The position numbers and the translations under genes are program-made. Below are positions 7,326 to 14,858 of a stretch of 64,000 nt of DNA, piece by piece; within the stretch, counting starts at the first letter, position 1, and each line of letters starts with the position of its first letter. The notes beneath the pieces are model-generated. The model was not told the origin of the DNA. It saw only the letters and a list, made by a program, of their open reading frames with translations, and searched no databases. The stretch is from IMG/VR virus record IMGVR_UViG_3300025652_000001, positions 32,858-96,857 of that record. One strand, written 5' to 3'. The DNA is from a virus.

Positions 7326-7736
7326 TTACATTGCTTCCAGTGCAGACTCTACATACTTATAAACAGAGTAGTTAATTATGTAATTCATGTTGGTGTGATC
7401 GTAGACAATTGACTTCTGGCTACCTAGATACGTATCTAACTCCCAACCTTCTTCCTTACAATTACGTGACAACCAAGCTGCAACTAACTCTTTTCCTTGA
7501 AACCCTATAGTTTCATCTACTCTAACTGTTCTTGCTTCTACAAGCTTCTCTTTACCTACAAGATTCATTCCATTGACAACACCCTCAATTTCCACGTGGG
7601 ATAACCCTGTAATAACTTCTGCGTATTCCTCCAGCGATAAATCGAGTTTAAGGAAGGTTTGACGTGATGTTTTACATTTAACCGTAATACCTACACGGTT
7701 ATGACTATTTCTTGATATACTTAGATTGAATTTCAT
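7326..7736 (-). CDS. Unknown 136-residue protein
   Basis: The N-terminus alternates hydrophobic and polar residues (beta-rich). The C-terminus contains FQGKELVAAWLSRNCKEEGW and YKYVESALEA. GAGGAG precedes the ATG. The function is unknown. Confidence 0.6.
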   Translation of the reverse strand: MKFNLSISRNSHNRVGITVKCKTSRQTFLKLDLSLEEYAEVITGLSHVEIEGVVNGMNLVGKEKLVEARTVRVDETIGFQGKELVAAWLSRNCKEEGWELDTYLGSQKSIVYDHTNMNYIINYSVYKYVESALEAM

Positions 7737-7747
7737 AGTGTCTCTCC

Positions 7748-7993
7748 TCAGTTGATTTCTTGTAACTTTAACAGAACTTGGTTCATTATGTCAACATATT
7801 TCTTAGCTAATTCTATATCACTAGGAAGACAGGTTGATGTGGCTGTACTCCATTTCCCCATCACTATGTGTACAGAGAATACTTCTGTGTTCCCATACCA
7901 ACCAGATATTCGTGTAGGGTGAGTGGTAGAGTTAATGATAACCTGACTCTGTGAACCCTCAGTAAACTTATTTAGCAGCTTACACTCGTGCAT
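7748..7993 (-). CDS. Unknown 81-residue protein
   Basis: The start MHECKLLNKF is chosen for the GGGAGG site upstream. Soluble, with a Thr/Ser-rich centre. No family is recognised. It follows the small membrane protein gene by one base. Confidence 0.55.
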   Translation of the reverse strand: MHECKLLNKFTEGSQSQVIINSTTHPTRISGWYGNTEVFSVHIVMGKWSTATSTCLPSDIELAKKYVDIMNQVLLKLQEIN

Positions 7994-7994
7994 A

Positions 7995-8186
7995 TTACCT
8001 CCCAATCAAGTCAATGAATAAAGCTTTCAAAACTTCCCGTAAAAACAGTAGTACATACTTTACTAAATATGCGGGCCAAAAGATACAGTAACCTATGTGA
8101 GTATAACTGAAATCATCTTCAAAGAAAATTAAGAGCCAAATACATAGTACAACTGCGACCATGAACCAAATTATAAATAATTCCAT
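7995..8186 (-). CDS. Small membrane protein, 63 residues
   Basis: Two hydrophobic segments (about residues 2-20 and 33-50) flank an acidic EDDFSY loop. GGAG precedes the ATG. The function is unknown; an inner-membrane location is inferred. Confidence 0.6.
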   Translation of the reverse strand: MELFIIWFMVAVVLCIWLLIFFEDDFSYTHIGYCIFWPAYLVKYVLLFLREVLKALFIDLIGR

Positions 8187-8222
8187 TATACTCTCCTAGG
8201 TTGAATTTCATATTATTTCTCC

Positions 8223-8552
8223 TTATTTCTTAAACATTAATGGAACACGCATACTACCAAAACAATCTCTGTGTGACAAGCGAATATGACTAATTAATAC
8301 TTTCTTAGCACGAGTCCAGTAAGGATCATCTTCAAAGAAGTAATCATCTGGACGAAGCTTATCAAACACTTCAGTAAGAGACATAGGGCAGAAACCCTCA
8401 ACAATCTTGATGAAAATAGAGACCAGATGACGATCATCTATTTTACCTTTAGAGTAGTAAAACCTACGATACACAGAGTTGACACGTTTATGTGGATCTT
8501 TAGACTTACAAGCACGAATGAATAAGGTCTGGATGGTGTCTGGTGTGTTCAT
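8223..8552 (-). CDS. Unknown 109-residue protein
   Basis: The ATG at 8552 (MNTPDTIQTLFIRACKSKD) has GGAG upstream; the longer frame beginning at 8684 would run through the preceding gene. Basic, helical; no family is recognised. Confidence 0.6.
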   Translation of the reverse strand: MNTPDTIQTLFIRACKSKDPHKRVNSVYRRFYYSKGKIDDRHLVSIFIKIVEGFCPMSLTEVFDKLRPDDYFFEDDPYWTRAKKVLISHIRLSHRDCFGSMRVPLMFKK

Positions 8553-8553
8553 A

Positions 8554-8739
8554 TTATTTCTCCTGTTCAACATATTCGATGTTGAAGTGGAGCATGGGTA
8601 TCTTACTACCATCCTGTAATATGACTTGAAAACCATCGTAGTTGTTTCCTGTGTATTTAAAAACCTTACCCACATATCGCTCATACCCTAGACGGATACC
8701 AGATGGTGTACGAACAGCAATTAATTTAACATCTCTCAT
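8554..8739 (-). CDS. Unknown 61-residue protein
   Basis: A small probable beta-barrel (GYERYVGKVFKYTG, DGFQVILQDGSKIPM). GGAG lies upstream. It ends one base before the following ATG. The function is unknown. Confidence 0.55.
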   Translation of the reverse strand: MRDVKLIAVRTPSGIRLGYERYVGKVFKYTGNNYDGFQVILQDGSKIPMLHFNIEYVEQEK

Positions 8740-8775
8740 TGTAGCTTCTCCTGTCCTGTTTAAGTTGTTGTTACT

Positions 8776-8985
8776 TTATCCATTAGCGCTCCGTATACTT
8801 CTAAGTTTATCTGCTATGTACATGCGTGCGATATTGTCCTGTAAATCTTTAAGTAAAGCGTGACAATCAGCTTCAGTTGTAATTGTCGATAACAAGTCTT
8901 CACATAAAGCGTGATTACAGTCTTCAAGCTCCCTTATTTTGGAAGTTATAATGTTCATTCTCCCGACTATTTCTTGCTTATCCAT
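8776..8985 (-). CDS. Unknown 69-residue helical protein
   Basis: The frame is wholly helical with regular heptad-like spacing and two Cys residues. It overlaps the preceding gene by eight bases. No family is recognised. Confidence 0.55.
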   Translation of the reverse strand: MDKQEIVGRMNIITSKIRELEDCNHALCEDLLSTITTEADCHALLKDLQDNIARMYIADKLRSIRSANG

Positions 8986-9214
8986 AGAACACCCTCTTAA
9001 TTAGCACCAAGTCTCGTTGAATCTGGTACTTGTACTCATTAGCGTTTAATAGCTCAGAGTACCAAACCTCCGCCTCGTGTTCAGAATCAAAACCATGGAG
9101 GTACAAGCCATTAACACTAACCTCATTGTAATGTGAACCAATAGGTTTAGGTTCTTTTAATAGACCCTCTTCTGTCAACTCTTTCCAACAGTATTTATAT
9201 TTAATTAGGCTCAT
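8978..9214 (-). CDS. Unknown 78-residue protein
   Basis: GGGGAG precedes the ATG. The centre (SVNGLYLHGFDSEHEAEVWYSELLNANEYKYQIQ) looks like a small alpha/beta fold. It lies just downstream of the promoter at 9248-9276. Confidence 0.55.
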   Translation of the reverse strand: MSLIKYKYCWKELTEEGLLKEPKPIGSHYNEVSVNGLYLHGFDSEHEAEVWYSELLNANEYKYQIQRDLVLIKRVFYG

Positions 9215-9247
9215 AGTTAACTCCCCTTGTTTCTTTAAGTTGTAGCC

Positions 9248-9276
9248 ACTTTAACCTCAAAGAACCCACTTGTCAA
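9248..9276 (-). promoter_or_regulatory. Sigma70-like promoter
   Basis: On the minus strand, TTGACA and TAAAGT are separated by 17 bp. The -35 box overlaps the last codons of the gene at 9273-9827. Confidence 0.55.
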
Positions 9277-9827
9277 CTTACTACCTTACCATCATACACA
9301 TCTAGGCACCAGTTGTACATCTCTTCATAGTCAGTGAAGTCTAGTAGCTCATAAATAGTAAAAGCTAATTGTGCTACTTTCTTAAAGGCATAAGAATTAA
9401 TCTCGGAATAGAGTTTCCAATCCTGATAAGACTTCTTCTTATTGAAACCCTTCTTGTCATATATCTTACACCATTCTTGGAATGTGTAGTCATAGTCCAC
9501 CACATCTGCGTCAGTGGACACTAAATTATGCATGGAAAAACCATAACTGGTGGAGTTATCTAATTTAAAACCAATGTCATATGCATCAAACAACATTAGA
9601 AAATGGTGGCACATGCTTTGCATAGGCTGTAACCAAGAATACCCCCAGACCCCTATATACTCACTCGCACCTACTTCAGTGTCCTCTTCCCAGTCTCTAT
9701 CATACACAACTAAGGAACTAAGGGACTGGTAGGTAAGGGACTTATCTACCCGTAACCAAGTGGGTAGAAAATGTAACCTGTTGACATGACTTCCAATGGT
9801 GAAACCTACGCTTTTCACTTCTCTCAT
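9273..9827 (-). CDS. Unknown 184-residue protein
   Basis: An aromatic-rich acidic protein (many Tyr, Trp and Asp), with EDTEVGASEY and YEEMYNWCLDVYDG near the C-terminus. GGAG precedes the ATG. No family is recognised. It is first behind the promoter at 9859-9886. Confidence 0.6.
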   Translation of the reverse strand: MREVKSVGFTIGSHVNRLHFLPTWLRVDKSLTYQSLSSLVVYDRDWEEDTEVGASEYIGVWGYSWLQPMQSMCHHFLMLFDAYDIGFKLDNSTSYGFSMHNLVSTDADVVDYDYTFQEWCKIYDKKGFNKKKSYQDWKLYSEINSYAFKKVAQLAFTIYELLDFTDYEEMYNWCLDVYDGKVVS

Positions 9828-9858
9828 TGTATTCTCCAGAACTGTTTAAGTTGTTGTA

Positions 9859-9886
9859 ATACTACCAGAGTTCTACATACTGTCAA
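9859..9886 (-). promoter_or_regulatory. Sigma70-like promoter, extended -10
   Basis: On the minus strand, TTGACA and TAGTAT are 16 bp apart with TGG before the -10 box. Confidence 0.65.
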
Positions 9887-9972
9887 TCATTATATTAAAT
9901 ATCCCTTATAATTTATTCTTATTAACTATGTTATTAACTGCTATATCTAATATAAATAATCAAATGAGTTCT

Positions 9973-10542
9973 TCATCCTTCCCAAGCCATAAGGGCTTCA
10001 TAAACTCTTTGGTCAATAGCCTCTTTGTAGGACAAAGCAATTTCTTTTACATGTAGTATCTTGGCAACTATGTAGTGCTTATGTGCATTGATGGGATCAA
10101 GGAAATAACCAAGATTGTGTACTTTACCATACTTACTTAAGGACACTTGATAGTTGTTTTGGGGCTTGTGGTAACTAACCCCAATAGGGCAGTTACCACG
10201 CTTTGCTTGATGATCTAAAAACAGGCAATTAATCTCTTTCGGTACAAAACAACAATTGTCTTCAGAATAAACCTTGTTGCCTTTGATTAGTATATCTTTA
10301 TCCAATTGCCAACCCTCATTCCCAAAACCTACTTGATTATTGCACCACTCTGCAAAGAACTGAAAATCCTTAAAGTTATCTGAAACAGTGCAACCTTTGT
10401 AAGTTGGCTTTCTGGTTGGTGTGCTCTTGCCGTAACACCTATTTAACATGCTTTTCCAAAGTCGGTATTCTTTTGTCAGACTACCTTCAGAATAACTTTT
10501 GTATTTCCCTTTAGTGTAATTCCCTATTTGTGATTTAATCAT
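9973..10542 (-). CDS. HNH-like endonuclease with C-terminal AP2-like domain
   Basis: A free-standing endonuclease of 189 residues. The signature is LWKSMLNRCYGKS, PTYKGCTVSDNFKDFQFFAEW, WQLDKDILIKGNKVYSEDNCCFVP and INCLFLDHQAKRGN, a layout common to phage HNH-type homing endonucleases. The C-terminal IGVSYHKPQNNYQVSLSKYG...LGYFLDPINAHKHY resembles an AP2-like DNA-binding module. The start at 10542 is chosen because AGAGG lies upstream and because the longer frame (10626) would run through the closing stem of the structured RNA at 10610-11005. The gene lies directly after that RNA, which may mark its insertion target. Confidence 0.7.
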   Translation of the reverse strand: MIKSQIGNYTKGKYKSYSEGSLTKEYRLWKSMLNRCYGKSTPTRKPTYKGCTVSDNFKDFQFFAEWCNNQVGFGNEGWQLDKDILIKGNKVYSEDNCCFVPKEINCLFLDHQAKRGNCPIGVSYHKPQNNYQVSLSKYGKVHNLGYFLDPINAHKHYIVAKILHVKEIALSYKEAIDQRVYEALMAWEG

Positions 10543-10609
10543 TAAAACCTCTTCTATAATAACTATTTTAAATACTAATATAAACAATTCTTTTGAAATC
10601 AGATAATTT

Positions 10610-11005
10610 GGATAAAAGAATCCCATAGCTTGCCATATACTTTAAACAAAGTACCTAGACAAACCATTGGTTCTTTTATCCGAGACACATTCTCCGTCAA
10701 CCGAGATGAACCCGCTGCATAAAGCAGAACAGCTATCCTGTAGCTGCGACAACCTGAATCCTACTGTAATCAATCAGGTTAGGGATTTACGCCTTACAGG
10801 GCGTTAAACCAGTGTTATCCCCTCACAACCCCACACTTTGAGCCTTGGTATCTTCTTGCTCTTTAGGACTGGTACGGTGAGTGCAGCTATTGCTAGACAT
10901 ATCTCTCCAATCCGATCTACTTTACTCTAAGTAGCAAATATCTCAAGTGTCATTTCTGTTAAATGAGAAGGACAGAGGAATACACTTAATAGAATATTCA
11001 CCCTG
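10610..11005 (-). ncRNA. Candidate large structured RNA (RNA B)
   Basis: About 395 nt without a gene, starting a few bases after a strong promoter. Hairpins with perfect or near-perfect stems follow one another: GGACAG/CTGTCC at the 5' end, TCATTT/AAATGA, CTACTT/AAGTAG, GGATTGG/CCAGTCC, AGTGT/ACACT, ACGCC/GGCGT, AACCTGA/TCAGGTT, CAGCTA/TAGCTG, CTGC/GCAG, TACTTT/AAAGTA. An 11-bp stem (10610-10620 with 10671-10681) closes the 3' end. Base pairing on this scale is unusual for chance AT-rich DNA. I do not recognise a named class. The HNH gene at 9973-10542 is immediately downstream. Confidence 0.6.
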
Positions 11006-11010
11006 TCCCA

Positions 11011-11040
11011 ATAGTATCATGGTTTTAACCCTCTTGTCAA
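11011..11040 (-). promoter_or_regulatory. Promoter of structured RNA B
   Basis: On the minus strand, TTGACA and TACTAT are 18 bp apart with CCATGA immediately before the -10 box. The start of transcription falls at the GGGACAG that opens the first hairpin. The segment resembles the promoter before RNA A at 30969. Confidence 0.7.
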
Positions 11041-11270
11041 GGGTTATTGGTATTTATTTTTACTAAGTCCACCTCTTCATTATAAAAACACCAGCCACCA
11101 AGATCACTAAGTCCATCACCCCTGCCAAAGTTATCTGCTAAACCTACACTGTCCTCCATTAGTTCAATAACTCTGTAAACATTTCCTACTGTAAACAGAT
11201 CCTTAGAGTAGTCGCTATTATTAATAACCACCTTATCACCTAACTTTATACCTTTTTCGTTAATTACCAT
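11037..11270 (-). CDS. Unknown 77-residue protein behind a structured leader
   Basis: Small KOW- or SH3-like pattern (GIKLGDKVVINN, FTVGNVYRVIEL). GGAG precedes the ATG. The last codons overlap the RNA B promoter. The function is unknown; the leader at 11275-11390 suggests post-transcriptional control. Confidence 0.55.
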   Translation of the reverse strand: MVINEKGIKLGDKVVINNSDYSKDLFTVGNVYRVIELMEDSVGLADNFGRGDGLSDLGGWCFYNEEVDLVKINTNNP

Positions 11271-11274
11271 ATTA

Positions 11275-11390
11275 TCTCTCCTAATTTATATTCATTAATA
11301 CCCTTTAGGGTACTACCCTACAAGCTCCTGTAAGCCTCATAGGGACGTTTTAACACCTTTACCTATACAAAGGCATTGGTTTGTGGTTAT
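11275..11390 (-). promoter_or_regulatory. Two-hairpin RNA leader, copy 2
   Basis: On the minus strand: hairpin CCTTT...AAAGG, then GTTAAAACGTC, then a hairpin closed by CCCTA/TAGGG with GGCTT and GAGCTT in its loop, then TACCC...GGGTA and GGGTATTA. The order matches the leader at 7230-7322. Both follow a stop codon in TAAGCT context. Confidence 0.5.
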
Positions 11391-11395
11391 TGAGC

Positions 11396-11677
11396 TTAGA
11401 TGTAGGTTTTAAGAAGCTTTGTATAGTTTCCATAAGCCCTAAGTTCAGGGGAACTAAAAGCACAGTTTACTAGACAATACAACTCACCCTCCCCTAGAAC
11501 CTCTTTAGCGAACTTTATATCTTCTGGGTATTTGGTAATATCCTTCCCCACGGAGTTAGCATAATCCCCTATTGCACAGTCGGAAAAGAATCTATTGTGA
11601 TCAATCTCCCTATCCCTCGGTTGTGCATCACAAAATTCTACGAACTTCTGGAACAACTCTTTGTTTTGTGTAGTCAT
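11396..11677 (-). CDS. Unknown 93-residue protein
   Basis: A soluble acidic protein with three Cys residues. Its start overlaps the preceding stop as TAATG, indicating coupling. No family is recognised. Confidence 0.55.
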   Translation of the reverse strand: MTTQNKELFQKFVEFCDAQPRDREIDHNRFFSDCAIGDYANSVGKDITKYPEDIKFAKEVLGEGELYCLVNCAFSSPELRAYGNYTKLLKTYI

Positions 11678-12156
11678 TATACATTTTCTCCTTTCTTGAG
11701 TAAATACTCTTTAGTTTTAGCAATACAAATATCCAAATAGTCGATAGCATCTTGGAATGTAGGGTTATCTGAATTAAGGTGGACAATTGAGTCCAGTTCT
11801 TCTTTAGTGAATAGGTTAGTCACTCTTGCCTCGTATTTCCGACACCCATAGTCAGATTGATAAACTGAGAAGGCTAGATATGGACATCCAATTACTTTTA
11901 TACACACATCATCAAAATCCTTAGATAATACCTCCGCCAGACCAACAACATCACACTTAAACTTTGTGGGGGATATCTTAACAGCTTGATACCCAAAAAT
12001 ACAACAGATACTATCACAGAAGTGGTGTGTAGGTTCTTCTGTAATCCAAGTGTCCATCTCCAAACGACTATTCTCAGCAACCATAACTTCTTGTAAAGTG
12101 GATTTAAGTTCTTCCAGTTGTTCGATGAAACTCATACCTTTAAATTGTTTAGTCAT
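11677..12156 (-). CDS. Unknown 159-residue protein
   Basis: The start MTKQFKGMSFIEQLEEL at 12156 has GGGAG upstream; a longer frame to 12276 lacks one. The sequence contains several Cys and a helical N-terminus. It overlaps the small membrane protein gene upstream by eight bases. Confidence 0.6.
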   Translation of the reverse strand: MTKQFKGMSFIEQLEELKSTLQEVMVAENSRLEMDTWITEEPTHHFCDSICCIFGYQAVKISPTKFKCDVVGLAEVLSKDFDDVCIKVIGCPYLAFSVYQSDYGCRKYEARVTNLFTKEELDSIVHLNSDNPTFQDAIDYLDICIAKTKEYLLKKGENV

Positions 12157-12331
12157 AATCATTCTCCCAATATTTAGTTCGAATAGTCGATAATTGCTCA
12201 ATAAGAACAGCAGTTGGTGGCAAGGCATTAAGGACAACAACCCCAACCCACCATTCCATACTAAAGGACTCAACACCCATATACTTCAATAAAATAGCAA
12301 CAACTGTGCCTGTAATAACTGAAAACCACAT
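12149..12331 (-). CDS. Small membrane protein, 60 residues
   Basis: Hydrophobic segments at about residues 2-19 and 27-45, followed by a charged tail. GGAG is upstream. The function is unknown. Confidence 0.6.
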   Translation of the reverse strand: MWFSVITGTVVAILLKYMGVESFSMEWWVGVVVLNALPPTAVLIEQLSTIRTKYWENDYD

Positions 12332-12388
12332 GATTTATTTCTCCTAAGTTTAATTTAAATTTCTGAACCAGATTCATGGTACAGGGAC

Positions 12389-12417
12389 ATTCTAACTACA
12401 TTGTTTAAGGTTGTAAA
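12389..12417 (-). promoter_or_regulatory. Sigma70-like promoter
   Basis: On the minus strand, TTTACA and TAGAAT are separated by 17 bp, directly after the gene at 12421-12672. Confidence 0.6.
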
Positions 12418-12420
12418 GGG

Positions 12421-12672
12421 TTATTTAATTAATTTAGTTAGCTCAGTATCTTTATTTAACCACTGAGTCTCCTTAATCCAGACACCCCAAAAAGATTGTT
12501 TAATTTTTTGATAACAGTACTTGTATCCGCTATCCTCGCAGTACCAAATCCCTCTGTCACATTTTATAGTGTAGGGGGCACCATCAACCTCAATCCAGTA
12601 ATCTCCTAAACTACAAACATATACATCTTCTGGTAAAGTCCAACTACCTATTAATTTTCTAAGTAATTTCAT
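12421..12672 (-). CDS. Unknown 83-residue protein
   Basis: Trp- and Tyr-rich, probably a beta-sheet (DYWIEVDGAPYTIKCDRGIW). GGAG precedes the ATG. No family is recognised. Confidence 0.55.
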   Translation of the reverse strand: MKLLRKLIGSWTLPEDVYVCSLGDYWIEVDGAPYTIKCDRGIWYCEDSGYKYCYQKIKQSFWGVWIKETQWLNKDTELTKLIK

Positions 12673-12682
12673 AATTATTCTC

Positions 12683-13192
12683 CTAATTTAGTTCCCAGTG
12701 TTTGATAACAAGATTATTACATAAACTTCTATCGTTGTCAAAGAAAGATTTAATGTAACAGATAATTTTAGGTATCTGTTTACGGTTGAAGGTTCTATTC
12801 CAGCCACGATTAGCTTTAGAAATAGACTCTATGTGGATAAGGTCTAGACTACCTGAAAGTATTCCTTCATGCTGGTAAACTCCAGTTGAATCTAAATAGA
12901 AAGGTTTGCAGTACTTCAATTTTACTTCTAGAATTATATGGTTAAAATCTAAACCATTTCTAGTCCAATTATCCACATTTGTAAAGTCTTCTGGTACTGC
13001 AAATTCTACACGTTTGCGGAAATTTCCATAATAATCTACAACTTTAACCTTAACTTGACAGTTTTCAAACTGGTTCAATGTGGAACCTAGAAGAAATGCA
13101 AACACACCACAACCACCATGATTCAAATACTCCACACTTTCATGTACAGCTTTACAAACCTTTAGAATCTCTTTCTTAGTAATCTTAGCCAT
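12683..13192 (-). CDS. Unknown 169-residue protein
   Basis: The N-terminus VCKAVHESVEYLNHGGCGVFAFLLG, followed by HIILEVKLKYCKPFYLDSTG, gives an order of Cys, His and Asp like a papain- or transglutaminase-like fold. This is only a pattern impression. It is the first leftward gene from the divergent control region at 13.2-13.4 kb. Confidence 0.55.
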   Translation of the reverse strand: MAKITKKEILKVCKAVHESVEYLNHGGCGVFAFLLGSTLNQFENCQVKVKVVDYYGNFRKRVEFAVPEDFTNVDNWTRNGLDFNHIILEVKLKYCKPFYLDSTGVYQHEGILSGSLDLIHIESISKANRGWNRTFNRKQIPKIICYIKSFFDNDRSLCNNLVIKHWELN

Positions 13193-13227
13193 TTTGAAAA
13201 TCCCCTATGTTTGTTGTCGATGTGGAC

Positions 13228-13255
13228 ATTCTATCTAAATCCAACTTAAATGCAA
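13228..13255 (-). promoter_or_regulatory. Sigma70-like promoter, divergent
   Basis: On the minus strand, TTGCAT and TAGAAT are separated by 16 bp. The first AAATTCTAT box lies just upstream of its -35. Confidence 0.5.
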
Positions 13256-13257
13256 GA

Positions 13258-13388
13258 AATTCTATTAGATTTTATAATTCTAAGAACCGGATGTATTATT
13301 CTAAATTTGTACAGAGAAATTCTATGAAATATTCTAGCAGATTGTAGAATTTTATACTAAAATTCTATTGATTTCTGATAAATTCTGT
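13258..13388. repeat. Four AAATTCTAT boxes between divergent promoters
   Basis: AAATTCTAT occurs at 13258, 13318 and 13360, and AAATTCTGT at 13380, mostly followed within a few bases by GATT. The boxes span the gap between the leftward promoter and the rightward one, overlapping the latter. They could be operators or part of an origin. Confidence 0.5.
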
Positions 13389-13396
13389 GAGATTAT
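13368..13396 (+). promoter_or_regulatory. Sigma70-like promoter, extended -10
   Basis: TTGATT and GATTAT are separated by 17 bp with TG-A before the -10. It precedes the rightward gene at 13429. Confidence 0.5.
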
Positions 13397-13428
13397 AGCA
13401 TTTCATACAGAAACTAGAGGAAATTGTT

Positions 13429-13644
13429 ATGGTTAAGTGGGAGTATTTAGAGGTATCTATTGCACAGGGTATTAATGGTGACATTTCACTTATGGGTTGG
13501 TCATTAGAGTATTTGAGTCCTGACAACATTACAGTAAACGGTGTGTTGGATGATATAGGAGCACAAGCTTGGGAACTTGTAGGATTTCAAGGGACTAAGT
13601 ATTTATTCAAACGTCCTATTGAGGGTTGGATTAAGGACTGGTGA
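13429..13644 (+). CDS. DUF4177-like 71-residue protein
   Basis: The only rightward gene in the left 30 kb. The frame opens WEYLEVSIAQG and ends IGAQAWELVGFQGTKYLFKRP. This matches the DUF4177 pattern of an N-terminal WEY strand and a C-terminal GWELV...FKRP. The molecular function of the family is unknown. AGAGGAA lies upstream of the ATG. Its isolated position in a repeat-rich divergent region makes a regulatory role possible. Confidence 0.6.
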   Translation: MVKWEYLEVSIAQGINGDISLMGWSLEYLSPDNITVNGVLDDIGAQAWELVGFQGTKYLFKRPIEGWIKDW

Positions 13645-14005
13645 TGTTTCACACACGGATGTAGACACAAAACGAGAGCCGGATGCGACTTCCTCTACAG
13701 AAAATTAGATCCAGAGGACTTTCTACAATTTGACAACCAGACGATTTTCTACAGATCCAAATTTCCCGAGGTCTAGATGCGGATTTTTCTACACAGAATT
13801 TCCTGTACAGATAATAAAATCCAGACAATGGCGAATATAACAGCCAAAAACTATCAAAATGATAAGTTTAATATACATTTTATGATTACAGGAATGACAG
13901 GCACAGCCCTTGTCTTGTAGTCCGCCACCTTATAGTGCGCGCTTGATACCCCCCTTTCTGGTATGGTTGGTATTGTATAAGACTTCCTTGTCTTGTGTAA
14001 AGGGC
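13645..14005. other. Non-coding region with TCTACA repeats
   Basis: No gene is seen. TCTACA occurs at 13694, 13722, 13748 and 13788 with similar flanks (CCAGA...GGACTT before, AATT or GATCC after), giving four imperfect iteron-like units between about 13680 and 13800. A GC-richer patch follows at about 13900-13960. A role as origin or protein-binding site is a guess. Confidence 0.45.
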
Positions 14006-14224
14006 CTAACTTAATAATTTTAATCTAATTATTTCTAAGGCCAGATCATGCCTACCATAAAAACAATTATCACAAAAACACGTCTCACCTTTCCTTGCCT
14101 CCAATTCACTTTGCTCCCAATCATCAGTGGGTACGTCAAAATAGGGGTTCCGACTGTCATAGTAACATAAATAACTAAATACGGTTTGATCTTCCATTGA
14201 GAATACCTTTTTGTTTACTGGCAT
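14006..14224 (-). CDS. Unknown 72-residue protein with Cys pair
   Basis: Contains CFCDNCFYGRHD, a C-x-C-x2-C arrangement that may bind zinc. A promoter lies just upstream. The ribosome binding site is weak. Confidence 0.5.
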   Translation of the reverse strand: MPVNKKVFSMEDQTVFSYLCYYDSRNPYFDVPTDDWEQSELEARKGETCFCDNCFYGRHDLALEIIRLKLLS

Positions 14225-14239
14225 TATTGCCTAGTCGCA

Positions 14240-14268
14240 ATACTACCAACACACTAGCCAATAGTCAA
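14240..14268 (-). promoter_or_regulatory. Sigma70-like promoter, extended -10
   Basis: On the minus strand, TTGACT and TAGTAT are separated by 17 bp with TGG before the -10. Confidence 0.6.
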
Positions 14269-14474
14269 CCATTAAAACACGGTGATTTTTACTGAATAAT
14301 AGCTACAGTATAAACCAATAGCTTTATAAGGCCTTTTAAGGCGATTACAGGAAGGCTATAGGATAGGGTTGTTATGGTATTGGTAGAAGGGTTTAAATTG
14401 ATTGTAGGACGTTATAGAAGGGATGATTTATTGAGTGAAGGGAGTAGATAGTGGGATTATGAAATTAAAGGCGT
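14269..14474. other. Non-coding stretch, nothing clear
   Basis: No gene is supported. One 25-codon rightward frame near 14375 has a weak AGGG site and is not called. Confidence 0.4.
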
Positions 14475-14499
14475 AAAAAAGCCGCCTCAATGGGCGGCT
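14475..14499 (-). terminator. Rho-independent terminator
   Basis: On the minus strand, AGCCGCC and GGCGGCT pair over a five-base loop, followed by six T. It ends the gene at 14521-14706. Confidence 0.85.
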
Positions 14500-14520
14500 A
14501 GGTTGTTTGGTGTATAAGGT

Positions 14521-14706
14521 TTAAACCTCCTCTAAATATCCGGCATACCCTCTTACTTTCATATCATTCAAATGTTTTGTGGCAGTAGCCTTACAAAACT
14601 CTTGTTTATCTTTATTTAGTAATACTGTCATCTTGTAGTCATCTTTTAGTTGTACATCTTCTGACCATGGGGATGAGCCGACCATTACACGAAAACGCTT
14701 ACTCAT
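14521..14706 (-). CDS. Unknown 61-residue protein
   Basis: A basic soluble protein with AGGTG before the ATG. It stands alone between a terminator downstream and a non-coding gap upstream. No family is recognised. Confidence 0.55.
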   Translation of the reverse strand: MSKRFRVMVGSSPWSEDVQLKDDYKMTVLLNKDKQEFCKATATKHLNDMKVRGYAGYLEEV

Positions 14707-14820
14707 AATTACACCTATAAGATTATTAAGCTAACCCCCTATGTGCTAGCCTGTGTTAATGATTATACAGAATAAAGAAGGTAAGACAAGAGGAAAGGAG
14801 AAAATAATTGCTTTATTTTA

Positions 14821-14850
14821 GATAAAAGAAAAGCTGCATAAAGGCGGCTT
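14821..14850 (-). terminator. Rho-independent terminator
   Basis: On the minus strand, AAGCCGCC pairs with GCAGCTT (one G-U pair), followed by a T-rich tract. It ends the unit at 14918-15782. Confidence 0.65.
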
Positions 14851-14858
14851 ATATGGGT

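Noticed and set aside
10610-11005. RNA B as a third group I intron
   Set aside because: The AGATATGTCT word resembles part of a P7, but there is no split gene on either side and no second core half.
13258-13812. CRISPR-like array
   Set aside because: The repeats are short, imperfect and unevenly spaced, with no spacers of constant length.
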